Below, piece by piece: positions 8,508 through 16,592 of a stretch of 64,000 bases of DNA. The DNA is from Oscillospiraceae bacterium (GTDB lineage Bacteria; Bacillota; Clostridia; Oscillospirales; Ruminococcaceae): positions 1-64,000 of the forward strand of contig JALEMR010000021.1 of the NCBI GenBank assembly GCA_022768245.1. Direction: 5' to 3'. The position numbers and the translations under genes are program-made. A model generated the notes under the pieces. That model had not been told where the DNA came from. It did no database searches and saw only the letters and a program-made list of their open reading frames with translations. The stretch's first letter is position 1. Every line of letters starts with the position of its first letter.

Positions 8508-9110
8508 ATGAGATCGGCAGAAAAGACAAGACTTACAAGAGAAAGGATAATAAATGCGGGGATAAAGGAATTCGGCTCGAAAGGGTATGCGGCTTCGTCT
8601 ATCAACAACGTCAGCGATCAGGGGATAGCAAAGGGACTTATCTACCACAATTTCAGCGGAAAGGACGATCTGTACATGGAATGTCTGCGGGTCTGCTTCG
8701 AGGAGATGACCGCCGATTTGTCCTGTCGTGAGGAATGCGCCGACTACAGGAAGTATTTCGATATGAGAATGAAGCTTTTCCGTGAGAAGCGGGAAAAGGC
8801 GGCAATGGTGCTGGAAGCGCTGATAGCGCCCCCCGAAAAGCATTATGAGGATATACTCCGCCTGCGTGAGCCCTACGACAGGATGAACGCCGAATGGATA
8901 CGGAATATCCTGTCTGCGGGAAAGCTGCGGGACAGCGTGGATATCGACAGCGCCATGAAATATCTGTCGGTGATGCAGGATATGTTCAATAGCTATTGCT
9001 GCGGTCTGCGGTCGGAGAGCAAGTCCTTTGAGAGCCTGATAAGCCTCCATGAGGAACAGCTGCCGAAGGCGTTCGAATATATGCTTTACGGCGTGATGAA
9101 AGGAGAATGA
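8508..9110 (+). CDS. TetR/AcrR family transcriptional regulator
   Basis: 200 residues. The N-terminal HTH is typical: RERIINAGIKEFGSKGY, then SSINNVSDQGIAKGLIYHNF, then KDDLYMECL. The C-terminal helical region (about 60-200) is the ligand/dimer domain and is not conserved enough to name a ligand. RBS GAGGTGAGTG. The two palindromic operators directly upstream suggest that it represses itself and the overlapping antiporter gene, whose ATG overlaps this gene's stop region. Because that target is broken in this strain, the regulator may now be without its original function or may control genes elsewhere. Confidence 0.85.
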   Translation: MRSAEKTRLTRERIINAGIKEFGSKGYAASSINNVSDQGIAKGLIYHNFSGKDDLYMECLRVCFEEMTADLSCREECADYRKYFDMRMKLFREKREKAAMVLEALIAPPEKHYEDILRLREPYDRMNAEWIRNILSAGKLRDSVDIDSAMKYLSVMQDMFNSYCCGLRSESKSFESLISLHEEQLPKAFEYMLYGVMKGE

Positions 9111-9577
9111 GTATCATGATCATCGTAAAATGGCTGATAGCCATTGTTTTCGCATTTTTTGTGGGAAAGCTTGTGTCGAAGCTGCGGCTGCCGTCCATAT
9201 TGGGCTGGCTCATCACGGGCATAGTACTGGGGCCCTATGCATTTTCGCTTGTTACCCGTGAGCTTATGGACGCGCCCCCTACGGCACGCTTATCCATGTA
9301 CTTGAATGTGCGGCGGGACTTATGATAGGCACCGAGCTTGTACGGAAGAAGATAAAAAACTGCGGAAAAACGCTGATAGTGACCACGCTCACCCAGTCGC
9401 CGGGGACCTTTGCGGTGGTTACGCCGGCATTTTCGATAGTATTTCATTTTGCGGGGATACCATTGTATCTTGCGTTCATTTTCGGAGGGATAGCCCTTGC
9501 AACGGCTCCTGCGCCCGCACTGTCGATAGTGAGCGGATTTAATACCGAGGGACCCGTTACGAAAACTCTTAGAACCT
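9107..9577 (+). pseudogene. Broken cation:proton antiporter (Kef/CPA2-like)
   Basis: The start ATG overlaps the TetR gene end. The first about 55 codons encode membrane-protein sequence (KWLIAIVFAFFVGKLVSKLR, LGWLITGIVLGPYAF) of the monovalent cation:proton antiporter-2 type. The frame is lost near the run of five Cs at 9275-9279. From about 9280 the antiporter sequence continues in a second frame (YGTLIHVLECAAGLMIGTEL, then FAGIPLYLAFIFGGIALATA, SIVSGFNTEGPVTKTL) and then stops matching near 9577. Only about 155 of the usual 390 or more residues remain. The gene therefore carries a frameshift and a 3' truncation; the frameshift alone could be a sequencing error, the truncation could not. Confidence 0.8.
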
Positions 9578-9835
9578 GTCTTCACAAGAAATGTGTGCGG
9601 ATTTTCGAGCATATAGCTAACCGAAAAGCAGTTTATGATACACTGGTCCTTGAAATAGAGAAAAACGGCGGTAAATCAGAAGCATTTCTTTTGAAACTCA
9701 AGAAAAAGTACGAATCAAAGGACTCCAAAGGGAAACGCATTCCGTTCTCCGGCATTGCATTGTATTACATAATGTCTGCTCAACAACGGAAAAAGTGCGT
9801 AGAAGATTTGCTTCGGAGCATTTTTTCTGTTGTTG
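9578..9835 (+). other. Unassigned insert with ORF fragment
   Basis: It replaces the 3' part of the antiporter gene. In the frame of the antiporter remnant it reads as a Lys/Glu-rich helical peptide (KAVYDTLVLEIEKNGGKSEA, LLKLKKKYES, SGIALYYIMSAQQRKKCVED) that runs into the hairpin array. I do not recognise it. It could be a remnant of a mobile-element gene, or the end of a longer element of which the hairpin array is the right terminus. Confidence 0.45.
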
Positions 9836-10015
9836 GGTGCAAGGATTTTTGGCGTTTCAGCCAAAAATCCTTGCACCTTGCCGCCCGTCAGTGGCGGCAA
9901 ATGCAGACATTGATCAGGTAGTACGGCACAAATCTTTGATTTGTGCCGCTGAAAATCCTGTTTTACAGGATTTTCAGCCAATAACTGCCCTTCGGGCAGT
10001 TATTGAGTACGCACT
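9836..10015. repeat. Hairpin-array repeat, copy C (most complete)
   Basis: Five perfect inverted repeats in direct succession, with loops of 3-7 bases: 9836-9877 (18-bp arms, loop GTTTCA), 9878-9900 (8-bp arms), 9924-9948 (11-bp arms, loop TTT), 9949-9977 (13-bp arms, loop TTT) and 9979-10005 (12-bp arms, loop TTC), then AGTACGCACT. Bases 9924-10015 are identical to 51-142. The right end lies two bases from the stop codon of the DHH gene on the other strand. Confidence 0.85.
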
Positions 10016-10017
10016 TA

Positions 10018-10953
10018 TTATTCCTCGGTCTTGTAATAATCGGAATAGTTTACAAGCTCGTCCAGGAGCTTAGGTATCTTCTCGGCCATTTCCTCATCGG
10101 AGAACTGGCAGGTACCTACCGCCTTGTGTCCGCCGCCGCCGTATTTCAGCATAAGGCTTCCCACGTTGACATTCGATGTCCTGTTCAGCACAGAATATCC
10201 CACAGCACAGCTGCAGCCCTTGCCGCCCTTGCCCGAAACTATCCATGCGGAGATGTTCTGCTCGGGGTACAGGCTGTAGATAAGGAAGCGGTTGCCCGAA
10301 TAAATGGGGTCAACTCCCCGCAGATCGGAGATGATAACGTCCTTTTCCACATGAGTATGAGCTCTGACCATTTCCTTGAATTTTTCGGTCTGCTCGTAGT
10401 ATACCTCGATACGCTCCTTTACATCGGGGAGGGAGAGTATCTCATCGGTGGTCATGGTGCGGCAGCAGTCGATGAGCTTTTCCATGAGCTGATAGTTTGA
10501 GATAGTGAAATTCCTCCATCTTCCGAGACCCGTTCTGGGGTCCATAAGGAAGCCGATAAGTATCCAGCCTGTGGGGTTAAGTATTTCGTCGATAGTAAGA
10601 TTTCCGGAATCCACCTTGTCAACGGCTATCATCATATCGTCGTAATGAGCGAAGCGCTCCTCGCCGCCGTAGTAGTCGTAGATTATCCTTGCGCAGGAGG
10701 GAGTTATCCTGCTTTCGCCCTTATATTTGCCCTTCAGCTGATTTCTTTCAAACTCGCTGGAGTGGTGGTCGAACCAAAGACCGCAGCCCTCCACAAAGGG
10801 GACGTTTGCAAGGCAGTCGTCCTCGGTTATTTCGATAAGACCGTCCTGCAGATCCTTAGGGTGTGCAAATTTCCAGTGGTCGATTATCCCTACGTCCTTA
10901 AGAAGGGCAGCGCAGGCAAGTCCGTCAAAATCGGAACGGGTTACAAGTCTCAT
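10018..10953 (-). CDS. DHH-family phosphoesterase
   Basis: 311 residues. Motif I TRSDFDGLACAALL, motif III DHHSSE (the DHH signature), a further Asp in AVDKVDSGNL, and the C-terminal DHHA1-type glycine motif GGGGHKAVGTCQF place it with manganese-dependent DHH phosphoesterases (NrnA/exopolyphosphatase-like enzymes acting on nanoRNA, pApA or pAp). The exact substrate is not clear. It appears to be a single-gene unit, divergent from nadB, with an upstream AT-rich region of about 350 bases shared with that gene. The 3' end abuts the hairpin array, so the array may serve as its terminator. Confidence 0.8.
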   Translation of the reverse strand: MRLVTRSDFDGLACAALLKDVGIIDHWKFAHPKDLQDGLIEITEDDCLANVPFVEGCGLWFDHHSSEFERNQLKGKYKGESRITPSCARIIYDYYGGEERFAHYDDMMIAVDKVDSGNLTIDEILNPTGWILIGFLMDPRTGLGRWRNFTISNYQLMEKLIDCCRTMTTDEILSLPDVKERIEVYYEQTEKFKEMVRAHTHVEKDVIISDLRGVDPIYSGNRFLIYSLYPEQNISAWIVSGKGGKGCSCAVGYSVLNRTSNVNVGSLMLKYGGGGHKAVGTCQFSDEEMAEKIPKLLDELVNYSDYYKTEE

Positions 10954-11104
10954 TTTATACAGCTCCTCAAAAAATATATTAATCCGCCGTCAGGCACGTC
11001 GAAGAATAAACGTTTTCGTCAACTTATAACTATTATACAATATATCTTCGGAAATTTCAAGTGCATTTTACAATTTTTCTGAATTTTTTGTTTTGGAGAA
11101 ATTA

Positions 11105-11129
11105 GTACCCGGTACTTAGTACTGGGTAC
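11105..11129. promoter_or_regulatory. 25-bp palindrome in DHH/nadB divergent region
   Basis: GTACCCGGTAC-TTA-GTACTGGGTAC, one mismatch between the 11-base arms, followed by a further GTACTTA-like copy. It is well placed to be an operator for either divergent gene. No known regulator is assigned. The rest of 10954-11197 is AT-rich and I see nothing else in it. Confidence 0.5.
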
Positions 11130-11197
11130 TTAATACTTTCTTGCATATTATATACAATATTACCCGAATTTAATGTGAAAAATCAGTAAAAAAGCAT

Positions 11198-11226
11198 TTG
11201 AAAAAAAATCGGGATTATGCTATAAT
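11198..11226 (+). promoter_or_regulatory. nadB promoter
   Basis: TTGAAA (11198-11203), 17-base spacer, TATAAT (11221-11226). The leader contains a small CCGCCA/TGGCGG hairpin (about 11259-11282) before the RBS AAGGAAG. Confidence 0.7.
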
Positions 11227-11312
11227 GGTATAAGTATAACAAAAAGAGGAGATATTTTCCGCCAGAGTCATTATTTGGCGGCTCTCCGCAAATCAAAAGG
11301 AAGATAATTAAA

Positions 11313-12761
11313 ATGAACAGGAATTATGATGTTATTATTGCAGGTACGGGTGTTGCGGGTCTTTATACCGCACTGTCTCTGCCTTCGGATATGAATATCC
11401 TTATTGTATCCAAAAGAGAGCTTATCCTCTGCAACAGCGCTCTTGCGCAGGGCGGTATCGCCGCTGTCTACAAGCCCGTTGACGATAACGTTCAGCTTCA
11501 TACAAACGATACCCTTATCGCGGGCGGCTTCAAGAACAACCCCGATTCCGTTAATATACTTGTAACTAAGGCTGCCGACGAGATACAGCAGCTCCTCGAC
11601 ATAGGCGTGGACTTCGACCGCGACGAAAACGGCGAGCTTGACCGTACCTTAGAGGGCGGTCACAGCCGCAGGAGGATTTTCCACCACAAGGACTCAACGG
11701 GCTTTGAGGTCACAAGCAAGCTTCAGCAGGCGGTCCTCGCTCGGGACAATATCACCGTGCTGGACAATACCCAGCTTTGCAGACTGAAAAAGTCGGATAA
11801 GGGCTTTTCCGCAGATCTGCTCGTAAAGGACGAACATCTTACCTTCCACAGCCGCTTCTTCGTTATGGCGACAGGCGGCATCGGACGCATCTACGACTAT
11901 ACCACCAACTCCGCCATTGCAACGGGCGACGGCATCGCTCTTGCTTACGAAATGGGCGCTCAGATAAAGAATCTGTCCTATATCCAGTTCCACCCAACCG
12001 CTTTCGCCGACCACAAGACAAGAGAATGCTTCCTTATCTCCGAGTCGGTCCGCGGAGAAGGGGCATATCTGCTCAACGCCAAGGGCGAGCGCTTTATGGG
12101 GGACTACGACCAGCGCATGGAGCTGGCTCCCCGTGACGTGGTATCTCATGCGATAATCATGGAGAGCCGCAAGCAGGACAGCAACGAGTTCTATCTGGAT
12201 ATTACCTACGAGTCTGCGGACTTCGTCAGAAATCGTTTCCCAATGATATACAGTAACCTCATGGAGCACGGCATCGACATGACCAAGGACAGGATACCTA
12301 TCTATCCCTGTCAGCACTATCTCATGGGCGGCATAAACGTCAACACCAACGCAGAGACTACCATAAAGGGGCTGTACGCCGTGGGAGAATGCTCTCACAC
12401 AGGAGTGCACGGAAACAACCGACTTGCTTCGAATTCGCTGCTTGAAGCCCTTGTGTTCGGTCACAGAGCGGCTCAGGATATCACAGAGAAGATAGACAGA
12501 GAGTCCGACTTCGACGACTTTGAGTTCGATATCCCCGAAAATGCGGAGCATATCCCCGCAGGCATAAGAACAGAAGTCCGCCATATCATGCAGAAATCAT
12601 ATTTTGTCATTCCCAACATGCAGGAGGCGGTCAACGGCTTCCAGAGAGTCTCCGAGCTGAAACATATGCTTGAAACGGGCAATTACATCATCGACCGCGA
12701 CTATGTGGAGGCAAGGGCTATCACGACCTGCGCTTATCTTATACTTAAGGAAGTTATCTGA
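11313..12761 (+). CDS. nadB: L-aspartate oxidase
   Basis: 482 residues. It would oxidise L-aspartate to iminoaspartate, the first step of de novo NAD synthesis. Seen: the FAD dinucleotide-binding start (DVIIAGTGVAGLYTALSL), ALAQGGIAA near 50, the substrate/FAD region EGGHSRRRIFH, YIQFHPTAF, and the C-terminal FAD-site RLASNSLLEALVFG. The ending (about 405-482, RHIMQKSYFVIPNM) is shorter than in E. coli NadB. nadA and nadC, often neighbours, are not adjacent. A fumarate-reductase-like flavoprotein is the alternative, but the motifs favour NadB. Confidence 0.88.
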   Translation: MNRNYDVIIAGTGVAGLYTALSLPSDMNILIVSKRELILCNSALAQGGIAAVYKPVDDNVQLHTNDTLIAGGFKNNPDSVNILVTKAADEIQQLLDIGVDFDRDENGELDRTLEGGHSRRRIFHHKDSTGFEVTSKLQQAVLARDNITVLDNTQLCRLKKSDKGFSADLLVKDEHLTFHSRFFVMATGGIGRIYDYTTNSAIATGDGIALAYEMGAQIKNLSYIQFHPTAFADHKTRECFLISESVRGEGAYLLNAKGERFMGDYDQRMELAPRDVVSHAIIMESRKQDSNEFYLDITYESADFVRNRFPMIYSNLMEHGIDMTKDRIPIYPCQHYLMGGINVNTNAETTIKGLYAVGECSHTGVHGNNRLASNSLLEALVFGHRAAQDITEKIDRESDFDDFEFDIPENAEHIPAGIRTEVRHIMQKSYFVIPNMQEAVNGFQRVSELKHMLETGNYIIDRDYVEARAITTCAYLILKEVI

Positions 12762-12778
12762 TCAATTGATAATTATTC

Positions 12779-12821
12779 AAGCTGTCAGGGGACGGTCAAC
12801 CTACTCTCTGACAGCTTTTTT
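12779..12821 (+). terminator. nadB terminator
   Basis: AAGCTGTCAG pairs with CTGACAGCTT around a 19-base loop, followed by six Ts. Confidence 0.8.
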
Positions 12822-12825
12822 GCGC

Positions 12826-12858
12826 AAAAAAACGGACAGTCTGCACTGCCCGTTTTTT
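12826..12858. terminator. Second terminator between nadB and spoVG
   Basis: ACGGACAG/CTGCCCGT stem with one mismatch, A-run before it and T-run after it, so it can act in both directions. On the minus strand it would end the spoVG transcript. Confidence 0.7.
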
Positions 12859-12898
12859 ATGATCTGATGATGTGTTTTATCTGTCGGTCAACAATGAA

Positions 12899-13195
12899 TC
12901 AAAGACCTGCTCTTTCGGCTTCTTCCTCAGCCTGCATCTGCTCTAAGTGTCTCTGATATGCGTCGAGGATCTGGCTCTCGATCATCTGACGAGCTTCGGG
13001 AGAAATGGGATGTACGATATCTCTGAAAATACCGTTTTCGTCCTTTCTGCTGGGCATTGCCACGAAGAGTCTCTCATCGCCCTGTACGACCTTGATGTCG
13101 TGTACGGCGAGCATATTATCAAGAGTAATGGATATCACAGCACGAAGCCTTCCCTCTGTGATGATCTTCCTGATTTTGATATCTGTGATTGTCAT
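12899..13195 (-). CDS. spoVG: SpoVG, septation/sporulation RNA- and DNA-binding regulator
   Basis: 98 residues from the ATG at 13195, chosen because GGAGGA lies seven bases upstream and the family begins MTITDIKIRK; a longer frame to 13282 is not supported. The core is intact: LRAVISITLDNMLAVHDIKV, then FVAMPSRKDENG, then DIVHPISPEAR. SpoVG proteins bind nucleic acid and control many genes in Firmicutes, sporulating or not. It stands alone, divergent from murC, and the region 13196-13393 holds an AT-rich promoter zone (possible -10 ATTATA at 13296-13301 on the plus strand). Confidence 0.92.
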   Translation of the reverse strand: MTITDIKIRKIITEGRLRAVISITLDNMLAVHDIKVVQGDERLFVAMPSRKDENGIFRDIVHPISPEARQMIESQILDAYQRHLEQMQAEEEAERAGL

Positions 13196-13393
13196 AACAA
13201 TTGTCCTCCTGTTTTTACCGTTGGATAATACTAAAGATAAAGATTTTCCGTGTCTGCACAGAATAATGCCGTTTCTGCACAAATACTATTGTCTTATTAT
13301 AAGGCTTTTAGCTTAAAATTGCCTTAAGTGTTTATCACTTAATTGTTAATATATTGTAAACATTCAAAAATTTCAGCCGAGGGGCAAAATCTG

Positions 13394-13423
13394 TTGACAA
13401 AGTTTAAACGTTTGTGCTATAAT
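13394..13423 (+). promoter_or_regulatory. murC-lexA promoter
   Basis: TTGACA (13394-13399), 18-base spacer, TATAAT (13418-13423). No Firmicutes-type SOS box (GAAC-N4-GTTC) is visible nearby, so LexA autoregulation at this promoter is not evident. Confidence 0.7.
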
Positions 13424-13456
13424 ATATAATATAATGTGTGAACTGTAATTATTCGG

Positions 13457-13483
13457 ATAGGTCCGCAGACCTATGATTTTTTT
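13457..13483 (+). promoter_or_regulatory. Terminator-like hairpin in the murC leader
   Basis: ATAGGTC-CGCA-GACCTAT followed by GA and seven Ts, ending three bases before the murC RBS AAGGAGG. It lies between promoter and gene and looks like an intrinsic terminator or attenuator. Confidence 0.55.
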
Positions 13484-13498
13484 AAGGAGGTCTTCGTC

Positions 13499-14896
13499 AT
13501 GAAGAGCGATATTCTGTCGGGTAAAAAACATATCCATTTTATCGGAGTGGGCGGCTCGGGCATGTACCCTCTGGCGCAGATACTCCGCTCAAAGGGATAT
13601 TATGTCACAGGCTCGGACAATAACGAGACCGAGACCTTAAAGGCTGTCCGCGACGCGGGCGTTATCGTATATCCTCTCGGTCAGCGCGCCGAAAATATCG
13701 AGGGCGCTGACCTTATCGTATACACCTCCGCAGTTATGGAGACCAATCCCGAGCTTGCCGCCGCAAGAAAAAGCGGAGTGGAGCTTCTCGAAAGAGCGGA
13801 GCTTCTCGGACTTATCACGGGAGATTATCCCAACGCAGTCTGCGTCAGCGGCACTCACGGGAAAACTACCGTGACCTCCATGATAACTCAGATACTCGTT
13901 GAGAGCGGCAGCGACATAACCGCCTACATCGGCGGAAAGCTGCCCATTATCCACGGCAGCGGCAGAGTGGGCTCGGGCGATACCATGGTCTGCGAATCCT
14001 GCGAGTTCCGCGACCATTTCCTTAAGCTTTTCCCCGATATCGCAGTGATACTCAATATCGACGAGGATCATCTGGACTACTTTAAAAATCTTGACAATAT
14101 AATCGCTTCCTTCCGCAGATTTGCGGGAAATGCTTCAAAGGCGGTCATCGTCTGCGGCGACGACGAAAACTCCATGAAGGCTGTAAGCGGGCTTGACAAG
14201 GATATCGTCACCTTCGGAAAGGGAGCGGATAATCTGTGGCGTCCCGAAAATATCCGCTATATCAGCGGAATGAATACCGAGTTCGATATCATGCACGGCA
14301 GTGAGCTTTTCGTCCATGCGAGCCTTAATATCCCCGGCAGGCATAATGTGCTCAATGCTGTGGCTGCTGCGGCGGCGGCTTATATGTCGGGGGCTTCTCC
14401 CGAGGATATCGCAGAGGGGCTTGCCGATTTCCGCGGCGCAGGCAGGCGCTTCGAAAAATACGGCGAGGAAAAGGGCGTTACAGTCGTGGACGATTATGCG
14501 CATCATCCTGCGGAAATTGCCGCTTGTCTTACCGCCGCAAAGGAACTGGACTTCAAGCGGGTCTGGGCAGTGTTCCAGCCCTTCACCTTCTCGCGGACTG
14601 CTCTGCTTATGGAGGATTTCGCAAAGGCTCTGCAGATAGCAGATGTGCGCGTTATCACCGCTATTATGGGCGGACGGGAAAACAATGACTATGATGTCCA
14701 TACCTCCCAGCTGGCGGCAATAACTCCCGACGCCGTGTTCTTCGAGGAGGAGGACCACGACAAGAACTTTGAACTGGTGACCGACTACGTTGCAGAGAAC
14801 GCCGAGGCGGGAGATCTGGTGATAACTCTCGGCTGCGGCGATGTAAATAAGGCGGCGAGACTGCTGCTGAAAAAATTGTCCGAAAGGAGTATCTGA
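13499..14896 (+). CDS. murC: UDP-N-acetylmuramate--L-alanine ligase
   Basis: 465 residues, close to the family length. It adds L-alanine to UDP-MurNAc with ATP, the first peptide step of peptidoglycan synthesis in the cytoplasm. Seen: N-terminal UDP-binding fold (HFIGVGGSGMYPLAQIL), ATP loop VSGTHGKTTVTSMI near 117, the EDHLDYFKN motif, DYAHHPAEI, and a Mur ligase C-terminal domain (QPFTFSRTALLMEDF). RBS AAGGAGG six bases before the ATG. lexA begins one base after the stop. Confidence 0.95.
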   Translation: MKSDILSGKKHIHFIGVGGSGMYPLAQILRSKGYYVTGSDNNETETLKAVRDAGVIVYPLGQRAENIEGADLIVYTSAVMETNPELAAARKSGVELLERAELLGLITGDYPNAVCVSGTHGKTTVTSMITQILVESGSDITAYIGGKLPIIHGSGRVGSGDTMVCESCEFRDHFLKLFPDIAVILNIDEDHLDYFKNLDNIIASFRRFAGNASKAVIVCGDDENSMKAVSGLDKDIVTFGKGADNLWRPENIRYISGMNTEFDIMHGSELFVHASLNIPGRHNVLNAVAAAAAAYMSGASPEDIAEGLADFRGAGRRFEKYGEEKGVTVVDDYAHHPAEIAACLTAAKELDFKRVWAVFQPFTFSRTALLMEDFAKALQIADVRVITAIMGGRENNDYDVHTSQLAAITPDAVFFEEEDHDKNFELVTDYVAENAEAGDLVITLGCGDVNKAARLLLKKLSERSI

Positions 14897-14897
14897 A

Positions 14898-15494
14898 ATG
14901 TCCGAAAGAGCTAAAACCAAGGAAAACGAGAAAAAGGTCTACGAATATATAGTCGAGCGGACAGTGGACGGCATACCTCCGTCAATACGCGAGATATGCG
15001 CCGCGCTGGGACTCAAATCCACGTCTACCGCCGCAAGGTATGTCAATTCCTTAGTTGAAAAGGGTCTGCTTGAAAAGGCGGACGGCAGGAACCGCGGTAT
15101 CCGTCCCGCAGGCGATAACGGCGTGAGGGTCCCCCTCGTGGGCACCATTACCGCAGGGCAGCCTATCACCGCTATCGAGGAGGTCACCGACTATATCACC
15201 TTCCGTCCCGTCAACAAGGTATGCGGCAAGCTTTTCGCTCTGAATGTCAAGGGCGACAGCATGGTAAACGCGGGCATTCTCAACGGTGATATTGTTATCA
15301 TCGAACAGTGCAGCACGGTCAGAAACGGTACTATCGCAGCTGTCCTCGTGGACGGCGAGGAGGCTACCGTCAAGAGATTTTACAAGGAAAACGGAGGCTA
15401 TCGCTTACAGCCCGAGAATGACTTCATGGAGCCTATAATGGTACAGGATTGCAGTATTCTCGGCAGAGTGGCGGCAGTGATCAGATATTTATGA
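14898..15494 (+). CDS. lexA: LexA SOS repressor
   Basis: 198 residues. N-terminal winged helix (PPSIREICAALGLKSTSTAA, RYVNSLVEKG), autocleavage site Ala-Gly in TITAGQPI, catalytic Ser in KGDSMVNAG and Lys in EEATVKRFY. It represses DNA-repair genes and is cleaved with RecA after damage. It is translated directly after murC and overlaps the next gene's start, so it sits in a cell-wall operon. The residue after the cleavage Gly is Gln, as in many Firmicutes. Confidence 0.93.
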   Translation: MSERAKTKENEKKVYEYIVERTVDGIPPSIREICAALGLKSTSTAARYVNSLVEKGLLEKADGRNRGIRPAGDNGVRVPLVGTITAGQPITAIEEVTDYITFRPVNKVCGKLFALNVKGDSMVNAGILNGDIVIIEQCSTVRNGTIAAVLVDGEEATVKRFYKENGGYRLQPENDFMEPIMVQDCSILGRVAAVIRYL

Positions 15495-16498
15495 TGAACG
15501 ATTACAACAGTTACAACAGAGGCGTTACATACGGCAGCTATGACAGAACGCTTTACCCTCTCCCCGCCGAGAAAAAGAGCATACGCAAGACCTTTTCCAA
15601 TACTGCGTGGGCGCTTATCGTCAGCGAGGTATTTACCTATATCTTTTATACTGCATTTATGATATTTCTGTCCGCCGCAGGCTTTCAGACCTATTACGAC
15701 GGGGACGGGAATCTTATCCAGAGCGCGCCCGTCATATTTCTGAGCTGCACATCGGTCACCTTCGGACTGATATGCACCTCTCTCATATTCGGCAGCGGAT
15801 TTCATTTCAAGGTCTCCGACCTTTTCGGAACGGAAAAGGTCACGGCGAAAAAGCTGATGCTTACGGCGCTTGTCTCGCTGGGGGCAGCGAACGCCGTCTA
15901 TGTGATAAATGTGTTTATTTCCATGGCGGTGTACTCCTTAGGCTTTGAGCTGGATTATGCCATAACCGACCCCGTGACAAAGATTGACCGGGCTGCGGAA
16001 ATTATCACCACGGTGGTGCTGGCACCCGTCTTTGAGGAGATATTCTACAGAGGAGTCATAATGCGGAGTCTCAGCAGGGTAAGCAAATACTTTGCCATAT
16101 TTGTTTCCTCTGCGGCATTCGGGCTGGCTCACGGAAATATCTATCAGTTTATTCTCGGCTTTACTGTGGGCATCGTCTTCGCATACGCGGATATGAAGAT
16201 GGATTCGATACTTCCGTCTGTTATAGCTCATGTGGCGGTGAATGCTCATTCGTATATCTACTATGCCTTTTCGGGCAAATACGAGGACTTCGCATACTTT
16301 ATCTGCGTGGGGATATTCATTATCATCGGAACGGCAGCTCTTCTGTATGTGCTGAAGCACTATGGGATAGATTTCCCAGAATATACCGAGCACCACAAAA
16401 AGCGCTGCATGCCCGTGCTGTTATGCTCGGTCCCCGCATGGCTCTTTTTTATCTATGCGGTGTACAGTATGTTCAGTTCATTCACGGCGGTAGATTAG
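15491..16498 (+). CDS. CPBP-family intramembrane metalloprotease (Rce1/CaaX-like)
   Basis: 335 residues from ATG 15491, overlapping the lexA stop (ATGATGA); an ATG at 15494 is also possible. Seven or eight membrane segments. Catalytic motifs are complete: EEIFYRG (Glu-Glu and Arg), FGLAHGN (His) and HVAVNAHSY (His and Asn). In bacteria these proteases act in bacteriocin immunity, peptide maturation or envelope signalling; no substrate is visible nearby. A short Tyr/Asn-rich cytoplasmic start (NDYNSYNRGVTYGSYDRTLY) precedes the first helix. Confidence 0.85.
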   Translation: MMNDYNSYNRGVTYGSYDRTLYPLPAEKKSIRKTFSNTAWALIVSEVFTYIFYTAFMIFLSAAGFQTYYDGDGNLIQSAPVIFLSCTSVTFGLICTSLIFGSGFHFKVSDLFGTEKVTAKKLMLTALVSLGAANAVYVINVFISMAVYSLGFELDYAITDPVTKIDRAAEIITTVVLAPVFEEIFYRGVIMRSLSRVSKYFAIFVSSAAFGLAHGNIYQFILGFTVGIVFAYADMKMDSILPSVIAHVAVNAHSYIYYAFSGKYEDFAYFICVGIFIIIGTAALLYVLKHYGIDFPEYTEHHKKRCMPVLLCSVPAWLFFIYAVYSMFSSFTAVD

Positions 16499-16573
16499 CG
16501 ATCAGCAATTAGCGATTAGCGATTAGCTAATTACTATAGCTATTGGCTAATTGCTAATAGCTATTAGCTAATG
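16499..16573. repeat. ATTAGC-type tandem and inverted repeat
   Basis: Directly after the CPBP gene stop, the heptamer ATTAGCG occurs in tandem and then mirrors into TAATAGCTATTAGCTAAT, forming an imperfect hairpin. It lies just upstream of the RBS of the DUF4364 gene. Confidence 0.6.
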
Positions 16574-16592
16574 ACCAAGGAGGTGTTTTTCT

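Noticed and set aside
9795-10073. Frame running through the hairpin array into the DHH gene
   Set aside because: It is antisense to a well-supported gene and made of repeat sequence.
13139-13282. N-terminal extension of SpoVG to 13282
   Set aside because: The family starts at MTITDIK and a strong RBS precedes ATG 13195.
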